A stretch of DNA of 64,000 nt from Microbulbifer pacificus (GCF_002959965.1 NZ_PREV01000027.1:1240001-1304000); one strand, 5' to 3'. Shown: positions 36,134 through 46,503, numbered from the stretch's first letter. Notes: generated by a model from the letters alone, not told the origin. Numbers and translations: made by a program.

Positions 36134-37654
36134 ATGAGAAATCAGAACCGGACGCAAAAACGCCGATGGATTCACTCGCTGGTTACAGGATTGTGCGCAA
36201 CGGTGCTGTATAGCCAGGCGCAAGCCACCATTTTTCAGGCGGAAGATTACAACGCCTTTTACGATACGACCCCCGGCAATACCGGCGGTGCCTACCGCGC
36301 CGATGATGTGGATATCGAAGCCACCAGCGATAGCGGCGGTGGCCACAATGTGGGCTGGGTGGTTGCCGGTGAGTGGCTTGCCTACAACAATCTCGTCATT
36401 CCCTCCAGCGGTCAGTACATCGTGCGATTTCGTGTGGCGAGTGCTACTGGCGGAACCCTGTCGAACGACCTGAATGGTGGTTCGATCATTCTCGGCAGCG
36501 TGAATGTGCCCAACACCGGCGGCTGGCAGAACTGGCAGACCATTTCTCACCAGGTCCATATCGATGCGGGCACATACAGCCTCGGTGTGTATGCCACGAC
36601 CGGAGACTGGAACCTGAACTGGATTGAAGTGGTACCCGCAAGTCCGGCGGGTGGCGTCGCCACGGTTTACCAGCATTGCGATTACACTGGCTGGTCCGCG
36701 GGGCTCGGCGTCGGCAGTTACAATCTGGCAAGCATGCAAGCGCTGGGATTTGTGGACAACGATGCCTCATCCATTCGCGTGTCGTCGGGCTACCAGGCAA
36801 CCCTGTACGCCAACGACAACTTTACCGGCGCCTCGGTAACGATCACCGGCGATGACAATTGCCTGGTCAACGAGGGCTTCAATGACAATGTGACATCCAT
36901 CGTTATCAGCCCCGCTGCCACCAATGGCCTGGTGTGGGCGGACGAGTTCAATGCGATCAATACCGCTGACTGGACCTTTGAAACCGGCGGTGGTGGTTGG
37001 GGCAATAGTGAATTGCAGTACTACACCGCAGGCCAGAACGCTTCAATCCAATACGATGCCCAGGCGGGCAGCAACGTGCTGGTGATCGAAGCGCGTCGGG
37101 AGGGTGGCTACAGCTGCTGGTACGGCGCCTGCCAATATACATCGACCCGGATGATCACAGGCGGTAAAAAGGAGTTTCAGTACGGCCGCATCGAAGCCCG
37201 TATAAAGCTGCCGCAAACCCAGGGTATCTGGCCGGCGTTCTGGATGCTGGGAGGCAATATCCGAACCGGTACCCCTTGGCCGAACTCCGGGGAAATCGAC
37301 ATCATGGAGCACGTCGGATACGAGCCGACACTCACGCACGGCGCCCTTCACGGTCCTGGCTACTCCGGCAACACTCCGATCATGGGTACCTACAATGTCG
37401 GGCAGAGTGTCGATGCTGGCTACCATGTGTACGCGGTGGAGTGGAACAGCAACGGTATCAGCTGGTTCGTGGACGGCAACAACTTCTACAACGCCTCCCG
37501 CGCGCAGGTGGAGCAATATGGTCCCTGGGCCTTCGATCACCCGTTCTTCATCCTGTTGAATGTGGCAGTCGGCGGGAGCTGGCCAGGAAGCCCGGACGGT
37601 GGCAGTGTGTTCCCGCAGCGGATGTATGTGGACTACGTGCGGGTCTATCAGTAG
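36134..37654 (+). CDS. Secreted GH16 beta-glucanase with CBM6 and beta/gamma-crystallin domains
   Basis: The 506-residue precursor has a basic signal peptide (cleaved near QAQAT, residue 31). Residues about 32-142 are a CBM6-type carbohydrate-binding module (FQAEDYNAFYDT, GGGHNVGWVVAGEWLAYN). Residues about 174-256 are a beta/gamma-crystallin domain with two Greek-key motifs (ATVYQHCDYTGWSAGL and ATLYANDNFTGASVTITGD), usually calcium binding. Residues about 264-506 are a GH16 catalytic domain with SGEIDIMEHVGY: Glu387 nucleophile, Asp389, Glu392 acid/base. It likely cleaves beta-1,3 or mixed glucans such as laminarin. It stands alone with its own terminator. Confidence 0.93.
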   Translation: MRNQNRTQKRRWIHSLVTGLCATVLYSQAQATIFQAEDYNAFYDTTPGNTGGAYRADDVDIEATSDSGGGHNVGWVVAGEWLAYNNLVIPSSGQYIVRFRVASATGGTLSNDLNGGSIILGSVNVPNTGGWQNWQTISHQVHIDAGTYSLGVYATTGDWNLNWIEVVPASPAGGVATVYQHCDYTGWSAGLGVGSYNLASMQALGFVDNDASSIRVSSGYQATLYANDNFTGASVTITGDDNCLVNEGFNDNVTSIVISPAATNGLVWADEFNAINTADWTFETGGGGWGNSELQYYTAGQNASIQYDAQAGSNVLVIEARREGGYSCWYGACQYTSTRMITGGKKEFQYGRIEARIKLPQTQGIWPAFWMLGGNIRTGTPWPNSGEIDIMEHVGYEPTLTHGALHGPGYSGNTPIMGTYNVGQSVDAGYHVYAVEWNSNGISWFVDGNNFYNASRAQVEQYGPWAFDHPFFILLNVAVGGSWPGSPDGGSVFPQRMYVDYVRVYQ

Positions 37655-37661
37655 TAAATAT

Positions 37662-37689
37662 AAAAAACGCGGCTACGGCCGCGTTTTTT
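37662..37689. terminator. Bidirectional terminator between GH16 and LysR genes
   Basis: AAAAAACGCGG pairs with CCGCGTTTTTT around a 6-nt loop, giving a T run on either strand. It serves both convergent genes. Confidence 0.92.
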
Positions 37690-37720
37690 ATATTCAATGG
37701 CGTTGATGCCGTAACTGAGG

Positions 37721-38662
37721 CTAAGCGATACCAGTATCGACCGCTTTCGGCGGCAGCCTCTCCCCCAGAAATTCCCAAACCGCATCCACTGCACGATTGC
37801 GGGCTTTGCGACCAAGGCACACCAAGTGAATCGGAGCGCTCTCCGGATGCCTCCAGCGACGCAGAACAGGTACCAGCGCGCCACTCGCAAGTTCCCGCTC
37901 AATGATCAACGGATCGACCTGAATGATCCCCAATCCCGTTATTGCCATTTCAACCAGTGTACTGGCATTGTCCGACGTAATAGCCGGCTCAATCAGTGCT
38001 GACTCAATAGCACCGACGGACGCCTCGGAATCGACAAATAACCAGTGGTTTGCATTCAATTGCCGGCTGCGAAAAACCAGGCATTGGTGATCCCGCAGCC
38101 CCGACGGATCAACTGGCTCGCCGTGCAACCGCAGATAGGCCGGGCTCGCGAAATACCCCCAGGTCTTCACACCAATCTGGCGCGCCACCAGGGAAGAGTC
38201 AGGCAAATGCCCGATACGCACCGCAATATCCACACCGGTATCGATCAGGTCAACCTGCTGATCATCAATATTGAGGTCAAGCGTGATCCGCGGAAACTCC
38301 GTTTTCAGCCCAGTCAGTACAGGTAGCAGCAGTCGCTGAGTGATTAGCGTGGAACTGCTTATTTTTACCGAGCCCGACGGTTGTTGCTGGCGGTTCAGCC
38401 GCAATTGCTCCGTATCAAACACCAATTGTTCCAGTGTTGCCGTGGCTTTCAGCAGAGATTCACCGATTTCAGTCAATCGCAGTTTTCGGGTAGAACGCTG
38501 TAACAGACGCTGGCTGAGATGCCCTTCCAGTTGCGCCACTTTTTTGCTGACCGCTGAGCGAGACAGTTGCAAGTGATCTGCAGCCGCCTGAAAGCTGCCG
38601 CGCTTGGCAACCTGCCGAAACACATAGAGATTGGGTAATTGCAAATGCAGCGGCTCGTCCAT
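37721..38662 (-). CDS. LysR family transcriptional regulator
   Basis: The 313-residue protein has the N-terminal HTH VFRQVAKRGSFQAAADHLQLSRSAVSKKVAQLEGHLSQRLLQRSTR, typical of the CrgA/AaeR-like group, and a periplasmic-binding-like effector domain with VDIAVRIGHLPDSSLVARQIG. The neighbouring divergent SDR gene, 124 bp away, is the probable target. The inducer is unknown. Confidence 0.93.
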   Translation of the reverse strand: MDEPLHLQLPNLYVFRQVAKRGSFQAAADHLQLSRSAVSKKVAQLEGHLSQRLLQRSTRKLRLTEIGESLLKATATLEQLVFDTEQLRLNRQQQPSGSVKISSSTLITQRLLLPVLTGLKTEFPRITLDLNIDDQQVDLIDTGVDIAVRIGHLPDSSLVARQIGVKTWGYFASPAYLRLHGEPVDPSGLRDHQCLVFRSRQLNANHWLFVDSEASVGAIESALIEPAITSDNASTLVEMAITGLGIIQVDPLIIERELASGALVPVLRRWRHPESAPIHLVCLGRKARNRAVDAVWEFLGERLPPKAVDTGIA

Positions 38663-38697
38663 TATTCACATCTCCACAACTCAAAAGATTCCAAAAT

Positions 38698-38714
38698 GGA
38701 AACAATCCGTTTCC
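38698..38714. promoter_or_regulatory. Candidate LysR operator in the divergent region
   Basis: GGAAACAATCCGTTTCC is a perfect 6-bp inverted repeat with a 5-bp spacer, in the LysR/SDR intergenic region. An overlapping palindrome TCCAAAATGGA begins just before it. The size agrees with LysR T-N11-A type sites. Confidence 0.55.
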
Positions 38715-38786
38715 TTGCACGCGCCTAATCAGAACGGATTGTCAGAGTTAGAGTGATCACCGTCAATCACAAGCAATGAGCATTTT

Positions 38787-39533
38787 ATGAATCAGAAACA
38801 CTATTTGATTACCGGGGCAACTGCGGGCATCGGGCTGGCCACCGCTAAACAGCTGGCGTCCGAAGGACACAATCTGACGATCGTTGGGCGCAACACTCAA
38901 AAGTTACAGGATGCCTCGGTAGAAATAGCCCGGCTTGGCAACGGTGAAGTGATCACTCAGCGGTGTGATAGTGGTGATATGACGCAGATCACTAGCATGG
39001 CTGCCGCACTGCAGCGTGACGGTCTTGCTTATGACGGCATTGTGTTGAATGCGGGCATCTTTATGCCGCAGAACTTTTCTGAGCTCAGCGAGGCCAGTTT
39101 TGATCAGACGATGACGGTCAACTTCAAGGCGCCCCTGTTCACCCTGCATGCGCTACTGCCCTGCCTGAATAACCCAGCGAGTGTCGTATTCATATCATCG
39201 CTGGTGGTCCACAAAGCCTTCGCGGGTGCCACTTCGTACAGCGCCAGCAAAGCCGCCTTTGAGGCCGCTGCACGGGTACTCAACCTCGAACTCGCAGAGC
39301 GGGGAATTCGCATTAACTCGATACGGCCCGGAGTGACCGCGACTGAAATCCAGCGCAAGGCGGGAATGGATGAAGAACAAATCGCAGAACTATCGGGCGT
39401 AATGCAGAGCACGGCGCTGGGAAGAATATTGAGACCTGATGACATGACAGCGGCCATCAGCTATTTGCTGAGCGATGCCAGCGTGGGAATGCGTAACTCC
39501 TGCCTGGACATAGACGGAGGCTTCACCCTGTAA
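38787..39533 (+). CDS. SDR family oxidoreductase
   Basis: The 248-residue short-chain dehydrogenase has ITGATAGIGLATAKQLA (cofactor site), the NAG motif VLNAGIFMPQNF, the catalytic serine in VVFISSLVVHKAF, YSASKAAFE (Tyr and Lys) and NSIRPGVTATEI. The C-terminal SCLDIDGGFTL is standard. The basic NTxxKLQ after the first strand suggests NADPH. It is divergently linked to the LysR gene, its likely regulator. Confidence 0.92.
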   Translation: MNQKHYLITGATAGIGLATAKQLASEGHNLTIVGRNTQKLQDASVEIARLGNGEVITQRCDSGDMTQITSMAAALQRDGLAYDGIVLNAGIFMPQNFSELSEASFDQTMTVNFKAPLFTLHALLPCLNNPASVVFISSLVVHKAFAGATSYSASKAAFEAAARVLNLELAERGIRINSIRPGVTATEIQRKAGMDEEQIAELSGVMQSTALGRILRPDDMTAAISYLLSDASVGMRNSCLDIDGGFTL

Positions 39534-39618
39534 CTACAGCCCTCTGCCAGTCATCCCCCGCCGTATTGTCCCCGGATACCCAGTGGCACGCCTGCATGTA
39601 CGGGTATCCGGGGTGCCA

Positions 39619-40107
39619 TCAGTGCTTGGTGAGCTTATCCAGATAGCCCATCAGAAAAGCGGACAGCACAAAGGTCAGGTGCATAACCACATACCACAGG
39701 AGTTTGGAGTCATCTGTTTTTTCCACTGCCATAAACACCTTCAGCAGGTGAATGGAGGAAATGGCGACGATGCTTGCGGCAATTTTTGCTTTCAGTGACG
39801 AGGAGTCCATTTTCCCCAGCCAGTTCAGCTTCTCGTCGTCATCGCCAATGTCCAGCTGGGACACGAAATTTTCATACCCACTCATCATCACCATGACCAA
39901 CAGGCCGCCCACCATGGCAATGTCGATCAGGCTGAGAACCACCAGGACCATATCCGCTTCCTGGATGGTGAAAATATGTGCGAGCAGGTGAAAGGTTTCC
40001 TTGAAAAACATTATGGCCAGTGCCACCACAGCCAGGCTCAGCCCCAGATATATGGGGGCCAACAGCCAGCGGGAGCGGTACATGGTTTGTTCGATCAGCT
40101 TTTCCAA
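39619..40107 (-). CDS. yqhA: YqhA/TIGR00645 family membrane protein
   Basis: The 162-residue protein has about four membrane helices and the family start [24 protein letters not shown]. The best start is a TTG at 40107 (reading M-E-K-L), placed 5-6 nt after GTGAGGT, and it aligns with the N-terminus of E. coli YqhA; the upstream ATG adds eight unconserved residues. The internal segment [34 protein letters not shown] is characteristic. Function unknown. Confidence 0.9.
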   Translation of the reverse strand: MEKLIEQTMYRSRWLLAPIYLGLSLAVVALAIMFFKETFHLLAHIFTIQEADMVLVVLSLIDIAMVGGLLVMVMMSGYENFVSQLDIGDDDEKLNWLGKMDSSSLKAKIAASIVAISSIHLLKVFMAVEKTDDSKLLWYVVMHLTFVLSAFLMGYLDKLTKH

Positions 40108-40156
40108 ATTTACCTCACAGCGGCAATGCAATTCGCGTTAACAAGGGATTAGCAAC

Positions 40157-40180
40157 AAAAAAATCGCGGCTTTGCCGCGA
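40157..40180 (-). terminator. Terminator downstream of nfuA
   Basis: On the minus strand, TCGCGGC / GCCGCGA forms a hairpin followed by seven T residues. It sits just after the nfuA stop. Confidence 0.88.
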
Positions 40181-40216
40181 CTTTCTTAATCAACAATACG
40201 TCTCGGACTTGCGCGG

Positions 40217-40819
40217 TCAGTAATACGCCTGCGATTTATCGGTGTGATCGGTGATGTCTTTGACACCGGCCAGTTCCGGGATTTTTTCCTTGAGGGTTTT
40301 CTCAACGCCCTCTTTCAGGGTCATGTCCACCATGCCACAACCCTGGCAGCCACCACCAAATTTCAACACTGCGTACATGTCTTCAGTGACTTCCACAAGG
40401 CTGACCTGGCCACCGTGGGAGGCGAGCCCCGGGTTTACATCGGCATACAGTACGTAGTTGATACGGTCTTCGATGGGGCTGTCGTCGGTCACCTTCGGCA
40501 TACGCGAATTGGGTGCGCGAATGGTGAGCTGGCCACCCATTTTGTCTGAAGAGTAATCCACCCTGGCTTCGTCCAGGTAGGGAATGCTGCGCCCTTCGAA
40601 GTACGCCTTGAGGCCGTTCAGCTCCATGGCCACATCACCTTCTTTTTCCTCTCCCGGGCGGCAGTAGGCGATGCAGGTTTCCGCGTTCGGGGTGCCCGGA
40701 TTGGACACGAACATACGAATGGCGATGCCCTCGCAGTCCTGCTTGGCGAGCAGGTCGCGCAGGTACTCCTGGGCGGAGTCTGTGATGGTGACGTTCAATT
40801 CTGACGGCTGTTCTGACAT
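40217..40819 (-). CDS. nfuA: Fe-S biogenesis protein NfuA
   Basis: The 200-residue protein joins a degenerate A-type (HesB-like) N-terminal domain to a C-terminal Nfu domain. The cluster-binding CxxC is in [20 protein letters not shown], and [11 protein letters not shown] is the Nfu signature. NfuA carries 4Fe-4S clusters to client proteins under oxidative stress. The start at 40819 (MSEQPSELN) follows GAAGG; the ATG at 40831 is less likely. The A-type domain lacks the usual cysteines, as in E. coli NfuA. Confidence 0.95.
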   Translation of the reverse strand: MSEQPSELNVTITDSAQEYLRDLLAKQDCEGIAIRMFVSNPGTPNAETCIAYCRPGEEKEGDVAMELNGLKAYFEGRSIPYLDEARVDYSSDKMGGQLTIRAPNSRMPKVTDDSPIEDRINYVLYADVNPGLASHGGQVSLVEVTEDMYAVLKFGGGCQGCGMVDMTLKEGVEKTLKEKIPELAGVKDITDHTDKSQAYY

Positions 40820-40983
40820 AAACCTTCTCAAATAACCGGGCTAAGCGGACTGGCTGAAACCGCGCCGGGCGGGAATAACCCAGCTCAGCGGTCGGGTATT
40901 CTACGCCCATCCGCGTCCGAGTTAAACCAGGCTGCGGTACCCGGGGAATCTCTCATTTCAGCGCAACCACTCAACACAGCCAC

Positions 40984-41670
40984 TCAGCGCACTTGGGACA
41001 GCGCACCGAGCAGTGCACGCGCGGTGGCTTCCGAGGAGGCGGGGTTCTGACCGGTTATCAGCAGTCCATCAGTACAAACGTGGCTCTGCCAGTCATCGCC
41101 CTTGGAATAATCCGCCCCGCATTCCTTGAGCATGTCTTCCACCAGAAATGGCACTACATCGGTGAGCCCGACACCCTCCTCTTCGCTGTTGCTGAAACCG
41201 GTGATCTTTTTCCCCCGGACCAGAGGGTCGCCCTGCTCATCCAGGGTATGACGGAACACTCCCGGAGCATGGCACACGGCAGCCACCGGCTTACCCGCGC
41301 GGTAGAAGCCGTGAATGATGACCACCGAACGCTGATCCTCCACCAGATCCCACAGGGGGCCGTGGCCACCGGGATAAAACAGCGCGTCGAAGTCATCTGT
41401 ATCCACTTCGTCCAGAGTGACCGTATTGGCCAGGGCCTGCTGAGCAACAGGGTCATCACGGAACCGCCGGGTCGCAGGTGTCTGGGCATCGGGGGCATCA
41501 CTTTTGGGGTCGAGCGGAGGTTGCCCTCCTTTCGGGGACGCAAGCGTCACATCCGCCCCAGCATCCACGAATACGTAATACGGCGCAGCGAACTCCTCCA
41601 GCCAGAAGCCGGTTTTCTTGCCGGTGTCTCCCAGCTGGTCGTGAGACGTCAGTATCATCAGGATCTTCAT
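40984..41670 (-). CDS. Type 1 glutamine amidotransferase domain (DJ-1/PfpI, Hsp31-like) protein
   Basis: The 228-residue protein starts MKILMILTSHDQLGDTGKKTGFW after a strong GGAGGAG site; the open frame extends about 120 codons further without support. Motifs are FYPGGHGPLWDL, the nucleophile elbow AAVCHAPGVF (Cys) and TGQNPASSEATARALL near the end. The TGxxTGFWLEE segment places it with the Hsp31/GLO3-like glyoxalases and chaperones. It may detoxify methylglyoxal or act on glycated proteins; not proven from sequence. Confidence 0.92.
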   Translation of the reverse strand: MKILMILTSHDQLGDTGKKTGFWLEEFAAPYYVFVDAGADVTLASPKGGQPPLDPKSDAPDAQTPATRRFRDDPVAQQALANTVTLDEVDTDDFDALFYPGGHGPLWDLVEDQRSVVIIHGFYRAGKPVAAVCHAPGVFRHTLDEQGDPLVRGKKITGFSNSEEEGVGLTDVVPFLVEDMLKECGADYSKGDDWQSHVCTDGLLITGQNPASSEATARALLGALSQVR

Positions 41671-41876
41671 GGGCTCCTCCCCTGTCGTCAGTCCACCGAG
41701 TGTAGTGTGAAGCGCCCCCGATACGACGCTAGATCCGTTGGTTACAAGCTTATGCATACTCGGTATTGCCCAGTGACTGCGGCGCCAAAGAACACCGGTA
41801 ACTGTGCTAAGATTGCCGCCCTTTTGATCCCCGGCACTGGCTCGGTGCCCCGCTAAATTCGGTATAGGAAGTTTCC

Positions 41877-44800
41877 ATGTCTCTGCAGTCCCGCGACCAA
41901 CGTCTGAAACAGCTGTACGCCGCCCTGGGCGAGCGCATCCTGATTCTGGACGGCGCCATGGGCACCATGATCCAGCGGGAAAAACTGGGTGAAGCGGACT
42001 ATCGCGGCACGCGCTTTGCGGACTATCCATCGGATATCAAGGGCAACAACGACCTGCTGGTGCTGACCCAGCCGGACCTGATTGAGCGCATCCACCGCGA
42101 CTATCTCGAGGCCGGTGCGGACATCATCGAGACCAACACCTTCAACGCGACCCGCCTGTCCCAGTCGGACTACGACATGGAAGACCTGGTGCCGGAGCTT
42201 AACCGGGTGGCCGCGGAAGTGGCACGCCGCGCGGCGGATGCGCTCTCCACGCCTGAGCGCCCGCGCTTTGTTGCCGGGGTGCTTGGCCCGACGTCGCGCA
42301 CCGCAAGTATTTCTCCCGATGTGAACGATCCGGGCGCGCGCAATGTGACCTTCAAAACGCTGGTGGAAAACTATATCGAGTCCACCCATGCGCTGATCGA
42401 CGGCGGGTCTGACATCATCCTGATCGAGACTATCTTCGACACCTTGAATGCCAAGGCGGCGATCTACGCGGTGCAGGAAGTGTTTGACCAGCTCGGTTTT
42501 GAGCTGCCGATCATGATTTCCGGCACCATCACCGATGCCTCCGGCCGCACCCTGTCCGGCCAGACGACGGAAGCCTTCTACTATTCCGTCGCGCACGCCA
42601 AACCTCTTTCCGTGGGCCTTAACTGCGCCCTCGGCGCCACCGAGCTGCGCCCCTATGTGGAAGCCTTGTCCGGCGTGTGCGCGGAGCACGTCTCCGCCCA
42701 CCCGAATGCGGGCCTGCCGAACGAGTTCGGCGAATACGACGAGACTCCGGAAGAAACCGCGGCGATCGTAGCGGAGTTCGCGCGCAGTGGTTTTATCAAT
42801 ATTCTCGGTGGCTGCTGTGGCACCACGCCGGAACATATCCGCGCGATTGCCGATGCGGTGGTGGATATCGCCCCGCGCAAGTTGCCGCAGATCAAACCGG
42901 CCCTGCGCCTGTCCGGTCTTGAGCCCTACGTGGCCGACGAGACCGCACTGTTCGTGAACGTGGGCGAGCGCTGTAACGTCACCGGCTCCGCGCGCTTCAA
43001 GCGTCTGATCATGGAAGAGGATTACGATACGGCCCTGCAGATCGCCGCCGCCCAGGTGGAAGACGGTGCTCAGGTAATCGACTTCAACATGGACGAGGCG
43101 ATGCTGGATTCCGTCGCCGCCATGCGCCGCTTCCTCAACCTGTGCGCCACCGAGCCGGACATCGCCAAGGTGCCGTTTATGGTGGACTCCTCCAAGTGGG
43201 AAGTGATCGAGGCGGGCCTGCAGTGCATCCAGGGCAAGCCCATCGTCAACTCCATCAGCCTCAAGGAAGGCGAAGAGGAATTTGTCGAAAAAGCCCGCCT
43301 GTGCCTGCGCTATGGCGCCGCGGTGGTGGTGATGGCTTTCGACGAAACCGGCCAGGCGGATACCTTCCAGCGCAAGATCGAAATCTGTAAGCGCAGCTAT
43401 GACATCCTCGTGGATAAGGTGGGATTCAACCCCACGGATATCGTGTTCGACCCGAATATTTTCGCGGTAGCCACCGGTATCGAGGAGCACAACAATTACG
43501 CGGTGGACTTTATCGAGGCCACCCGCTGGATCCGCAAGAACCTGCCGGGTGCGAATGTTTCCGGTGGTGTTTCCAACGTTTCCTTCTCGTTCCGCGGCAA
43601 CAACCCGGTGCGCGAGGCGATCCACTCTGTATTCCTGTACCACGCCATCAAGGCGGGATTGAACATGGGGATCGTCAACGCCGGTATGCTCGAGGTGTAC
43701 GACGAGCTGCCCGCGGAGCTTCGCGACAAGGTCGAAGACGTGATCCTGAACCGCAACGACAACGCCACCGAAGCGCTGCTGGATATTGCGGAGAAATACC
43801 GCGGTGACGGCGCCACCGCCGAACGCAAGGAAGACCTGGCCTGGCGCCAGTGGCCAGTGAAGAAACGCCTGGAACACGCGCTGGTAAAAGGCATCAACAA
43901 CTTTATCGAAGAAGACACCGAAGAGGCGCGCCAGCTGTCCAGCCGCCCGCTGGATGTGATCGAAGGTCCACTCATGGACGGCATGAACGTGGTAGGCGAC
44001 CTGTTCGGCGAGGGCAAAATGTTCCTGCCACAGGTGGTGAAATCCGCGCGTGTGATGAAGCAGGCCGTGGCTTATCTTCAGCCCTACATCGAGGCGGAAA
44101 AAACCGAAGACAGCAAACCCAACGGCCGTATTCTGATGGCGACGGTAAAAGGCGATGTGCACGATATCGGCAAGAATATCGTCGGCGTGGTGCTGGCCTG
44201 TAACAACTTTGAGGTGATCGACCTCGGCGTGATGGTGCCGGCGGAAACCATTCTGCAGACCGCCAGGGAAAAGCAGTGCGACATCATCGGCCTCTCTGGC
44301 CTGATCACCCCATCGCTCGACGAGATGGTGCATGTGGCTGCGGAAATGGAGCGTCAGGGCTTTGATCTTCCGCTGTTGATTGGCGGCGCCACCACCTCCA
44401 AGGCGCACACCGCGGTAAAAATCGAACCGCAGTACAAGCGCAATCAGGTGGTGTACGTGGCGGACGCCTCGCGCGCGGTGGGTGTTGCCACCAACCTTCT
44501 CTCCGACGAGCTGCGCCCGAACTTTGTCAAAGGTGTGCAGGACGAGTACGTGAAGGTGCGCGAGCGTACCGCCAATCGCAAGCGCAACGACCCGCGCCTG
44601 AGCTATGCAGACGCCCTGAAGGCAGGCCCCCAGCTCGACTGGGCCAACTTTACACCCAAGGCTCCGAACAAGCCGGGCCTGACGGTACTGGACGATTTCC
44701 CGCTGGAAAAACTGGTCGACACTATCGACTGGACGCCCTTCTTCATATCCTGGGATCTTGCCGGCAAATACCCGGCCATCCTCAATGATGAAGTCGTGGG

Positions 44801-45572
44801 CGAAGCGGCCACCGATCTGTTCAAAAATGCCCAGACCATGCTGGCGGACATCATCGACAACAAGCGCCTGAAAGCCCGCGCGGTGCTCGGCCTGTGGCCG
44901 GCGAATTCGGACGGCGACGACATCGTGGTGTATACCGATGAAAGCCGCACCGAGGAGCGCGCACGGTTGCATCAGATGCGTCAGCAGGTGCAGAAGCGCG
45001 GCGGCGACGGTTTCTGTCGCTCGCTCGCGGACTTTATTGCGCCGGTCGGTTCCGGTGTGGCGGATTACGTGGGCGGTTTCGCGGTAACCACCGGTATCGG
45101 CGCCGATAAACTGGCGGCTGAGTATGAGGCAAAACACGATGATTACAGCGCGATCATGGTGAAGGCACTGGCGGACCGCCTGGCGGAATCGTTCGCGGAA
45201 TACCTGCATCGGGAAGTGCGCAAACAGTACTGGGGTTATCAGCCGGATGAGGCACTCAGCAATGAGGAGCTGATCAGGGAATCGTACTCCGGTATACGCC
45301 CTGCCCCCGGCTACCCTGCCTGCCCGGACCACACCGAAAAGGCAACGCTGTTCACATTGCTGAACGCGGAGGAAAATACCGGTATTGAGCTGACCTCCAG
45401 TTTCGCCATGATACCGGCGGCGGCGGTCAGCGGCTGGTACTTCGCCCATCCGGAATCCAAGTACTTCAATGTGGGTAAGATCTCGCGGGATCAGCTGGAA
45501 AGCCTGGCAGAACGCAAGGGCATGAGCGTGGATGAGCTGGAGCGCTGGGTGCGGCCGAACCTCGAGGATTAA
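41877..45572 (+). CDS. metH: Cobalamin-dependent methionine synthase MetH
   Basis: The 1231-residue enzyme carries all four modules: the homocysteine-binding domain with [11 protein letters not shown] and zinc cysteines in [13 protein letters not shown] (about residue 310), the methyltetrahydrofolate domain ([14 protein letters not shown], then [11 protein letters not shown]), the cap and B12 domain with [14 protein letters not shown] (His762 as lower axial ligand), and the SAM-binding reactivation domain with [15 protein letters not shown]. It methylates homocysteine to methionine. No cobalamin or SAH riboswitch was recognised in the 206 bp upstream. Length is normal. Confidence 0.97.
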   Translation: MSLQSRDQRLKQLYAALGERILILDGAMGTMIQREKLGEADYRGTRFADYPSDIKGNNDLLVLTQPDLIERIHRDYLEAGADIIETNTFNATRLSQSDYDMEDLVPELNRVAAEVARRAADALSTPERPRFVAGVLGPTSRTASISPDVNDPGARNVTFKTLVENYIESTHALIDGGSDIILIETIFDTLNAKAAIYAVQEVFDQLGFELPIMISGTITDASGRTLSGQTTEAFYYSVAHAKPLSVGLNCALGATELRPYVEALSGVCAEHVSAHPNAGLPNEFGEYDETPEETAAIVAEFARSGFINILGGCCGTTPEHIRAIADAVVDIAPRKLPQIKPALRLSGLEPYVADETALFVNVGERCNVTGSARFKRLIMEEDYDTALQIAAAQVEDGAQVIDFNMDEAMLDSVAAMRRFLNLCATEPDIAKVPFMVDSSKWEVIEAGLQCIQGKPIVNSISLKEGEEEFVEKARLCLRYGAAVVVMAFDETGQADTFQRKIEICKRSYDILVDKVGFNPTDIVFDPNIFAVATGIEEHNNYAVDFIEATRWIRKNLPGANVSGGVSNVSFSFRGNNPVREAIHSVFLYHAIKAGLNMGIVNAGMLEVYDELPAELRDKVEDVILNRNDNATEALLDIAEKYRGDGATAERKEDLAWRQWPVKKRLEHALVKGINNFIEEDTEEARQLSSRPLDVIEGPLMDGMNVVGDLFGEGKMFLPQVVKSARVMKQAVAYLQPYIEAEKTEDSKPNGRILMATVKGDVHDIGKNIVGVVLACNNFEVIDLGVMVPAETILQTAREKQCDIIGLSGLITPSLDEMVHVAAEMERQGFDLPLLIGGATTSKAHTAVKIEPQYKRNQVVYVADASRAVGVATNLLSDELRPNFVKGVQDEYVKVRERTANRKRNDPRLSYADALKAGPQLDWANFTPKAPNKPGLTVLDDFPLEKLVDTIDWTPFFISWDLAGKYPAILNDEVVGEAATDLFKNAQTMLADIIDNKRLKARAVLGLWPANSDGDDIVVYTDESRTEERARLHQMRQQVQKRGGDGFCRSLADFIAPVGSGVADYVGGFAVTTGIGADKLAAEYEAKHDDYSAIMVKALADRLAESFAEYLHREVRKQYWGYQPDEALSNEELIRESYSGIRPAPGYPACPDHTEKATLFTLLNAEENTGIELTSSFAMIPAAAVSGWYFAHPESKYFNVGKISRDQLESLAERKGMSVDELERWVRPNLED

Positions 45573-45585
45573 CGACGCCTGCTGT

Positions 45586-45660
45586 GCAGGAGCCTGCTTG
45601 CAGACGAATCGGAGATAGGTTTCACTGCTTTGCAGTGTTCGCCTGCAAGCAGGCTCCTAC
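45586..45660. repeat. REP-like inverted pair after metH
   Basis: A 22-bp sequence (45586-45607, core AGGAGCCTGCTTGCAG) recurs inverted at 45639-45660 with two mismatches, separated by 31 bp that contains its own short hairpin (ACTGCTTTGCAGT). Each copy also contains the internal palindrome. This is the layout of paired REP elements (BIMEs) in Pseudomonas-like genomes. It may stabilise or end the metH transcript. Confidence 0.8.
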
Positions 45661-45700
45661 AAAGTGAGGGCAGAGAAAAGTGCGGGCAGGAGAGGAAAAT

Positions 45701-45910
45701 ATGGAAGATCAAGACAAGAAACCGTCCTTCGGCCAGGTGGTACTCAGCACCCTGGCCGCCGCCATCGGCGTACAGTCCAATAAAAACCGGGAAAGGGATT
45801 TCAAGGGCGGCAGTATCAAAGCGTACATTGCCGCAGGCGTGATCTTCACCACCCTCTTTGTGATCACGTTGATCCTGGTAGTGAAAACGGTTCTTAGCAA
45901 TATGGGGTAA
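45701..45910 (+). CDS. DUF2970 small membrane protein
   Basis: The 69-residue protein starts at 45701 after GGAGAGG. An N-terminal polar part with SFGQVVLSTLAAAIGVQSNKNRERDF precedes a single C-terminal membrane helix (about 41-65); this combination is the DUF2970 family pattern. It is probably an inner-membrane protein of unknown function. The gene sits between a REP-like pair and a shortened palindromic element. Confidence 0.85.
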   Translation: MEDQDKKPSFGQVVLSTLAAAIGVQSNKNRERDFKGGSIKAYIAAGVIFTTLFVITLILVVKTVLSNMG

Positions 45911-45951
45911 GCCCCCAAACTTGACCCATCGAGCCTTTTCGGGGAAGTGTT

Positions 45952-46025
45952 GAAAAACGTAGCGAGTGAGCCGCTGGCGTCCCGGCACGGCCGGACGCCA
46001 TCAGGGCATTCGCGCGCGGCTTTCA
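45952..46025. repeat. Palindromic intergenic element, family 2 copy 3 (shortened)
   Basis: GAAAAACGTAGCGAGTGAGC and CTGGCGTCC on the left face CCGGACGCCATCAGGGC on the right. The left part corresponds to the inverse end of the copies at 7.6 and 48.8 kb, and the right to their start, with the centre missing. It forms a shorter hairpin. Confidence 0.6.
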
Positions 46026-46342
46026 GTGCTTACCTTCCGTGCTTACCTATTTATCCCCGGGCTATCCCTGGGAGGCTACCCAGAATATACAGGTCGCCAC
46101 GAAGATGGCTACGAGGGCCACCGCCGCAAGGGCGTCTACCAGATTATCGCTATCGTCGGATACAACTACTACTTCTCGGGCTACATGATCGCTCATCGGA
46201 ATACTCCGTCACTCAAGAACTCATTATTGTTTTTAAAGGTAGCAGTACCGCGGAAAAACGGCGGTTGCCCAAGTAGATCAAATCCCCGCGAGGGGCGCAA
46301 CCACACGCCTTTCCCGCCAGCGCACTGCAACCCGATGCTTAT
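46026..46342. other. Intergenic region upstream of cysI, no gene assigned
   Basis: About 320 bp without a gene that I can support. A frame on the plus strand reads YPEYTGRHEDGYEGHRRKGVYQ and continues to a stop, but it has no known similarity, ribosome binding site or start; it could be a gene remnant. Confidence 0.35.
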
Positions 46343-46360
46343 AACCAGCAGTTACTGGTT
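46343..46360. promoter_or_regulatory. Inverted-repeat operator candidate upstream of cysI
   Basis: AACCAGCAGTTACTGGTT is a perfect 6-bp inverted repeat with 6-bp spacer, followed by an AT-rich stretch (46361-46390, with CGTATAAGG) that may hold the promoter. A CysB-type regulator would be a reasonable binder, but CysB sites are poorly defined and this is an inference. Confidence 0.5.
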
Positions 46361-46503
46361 TAGCGAAAAAAATTGTTATTTTTCGTATAAGGCCGCTGGT
46401 ATGTTATGCGCCATCTCAGGGTGGCTGATAGGCTCCAGAAGTCCCTCCAGACACTGGCCAGGCACCCGGATTCGGCGTAAAAAAGCAATGGAATCAAGCT
46501 CTT

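Noticed and set aside
41671..41876. Riboswitch upstream of metH
   Set aside because: I looked for a cobalamin B12-box and an SAH riboswitch pattern and found neither.
41853..45449. 1198-residue open frame antisense to metH
   Set aside because: It is a by-product of GC-rich codon use on the metH strand: His/Gly/Val/Arg-rich composition and no known motif. metH itself is certain.
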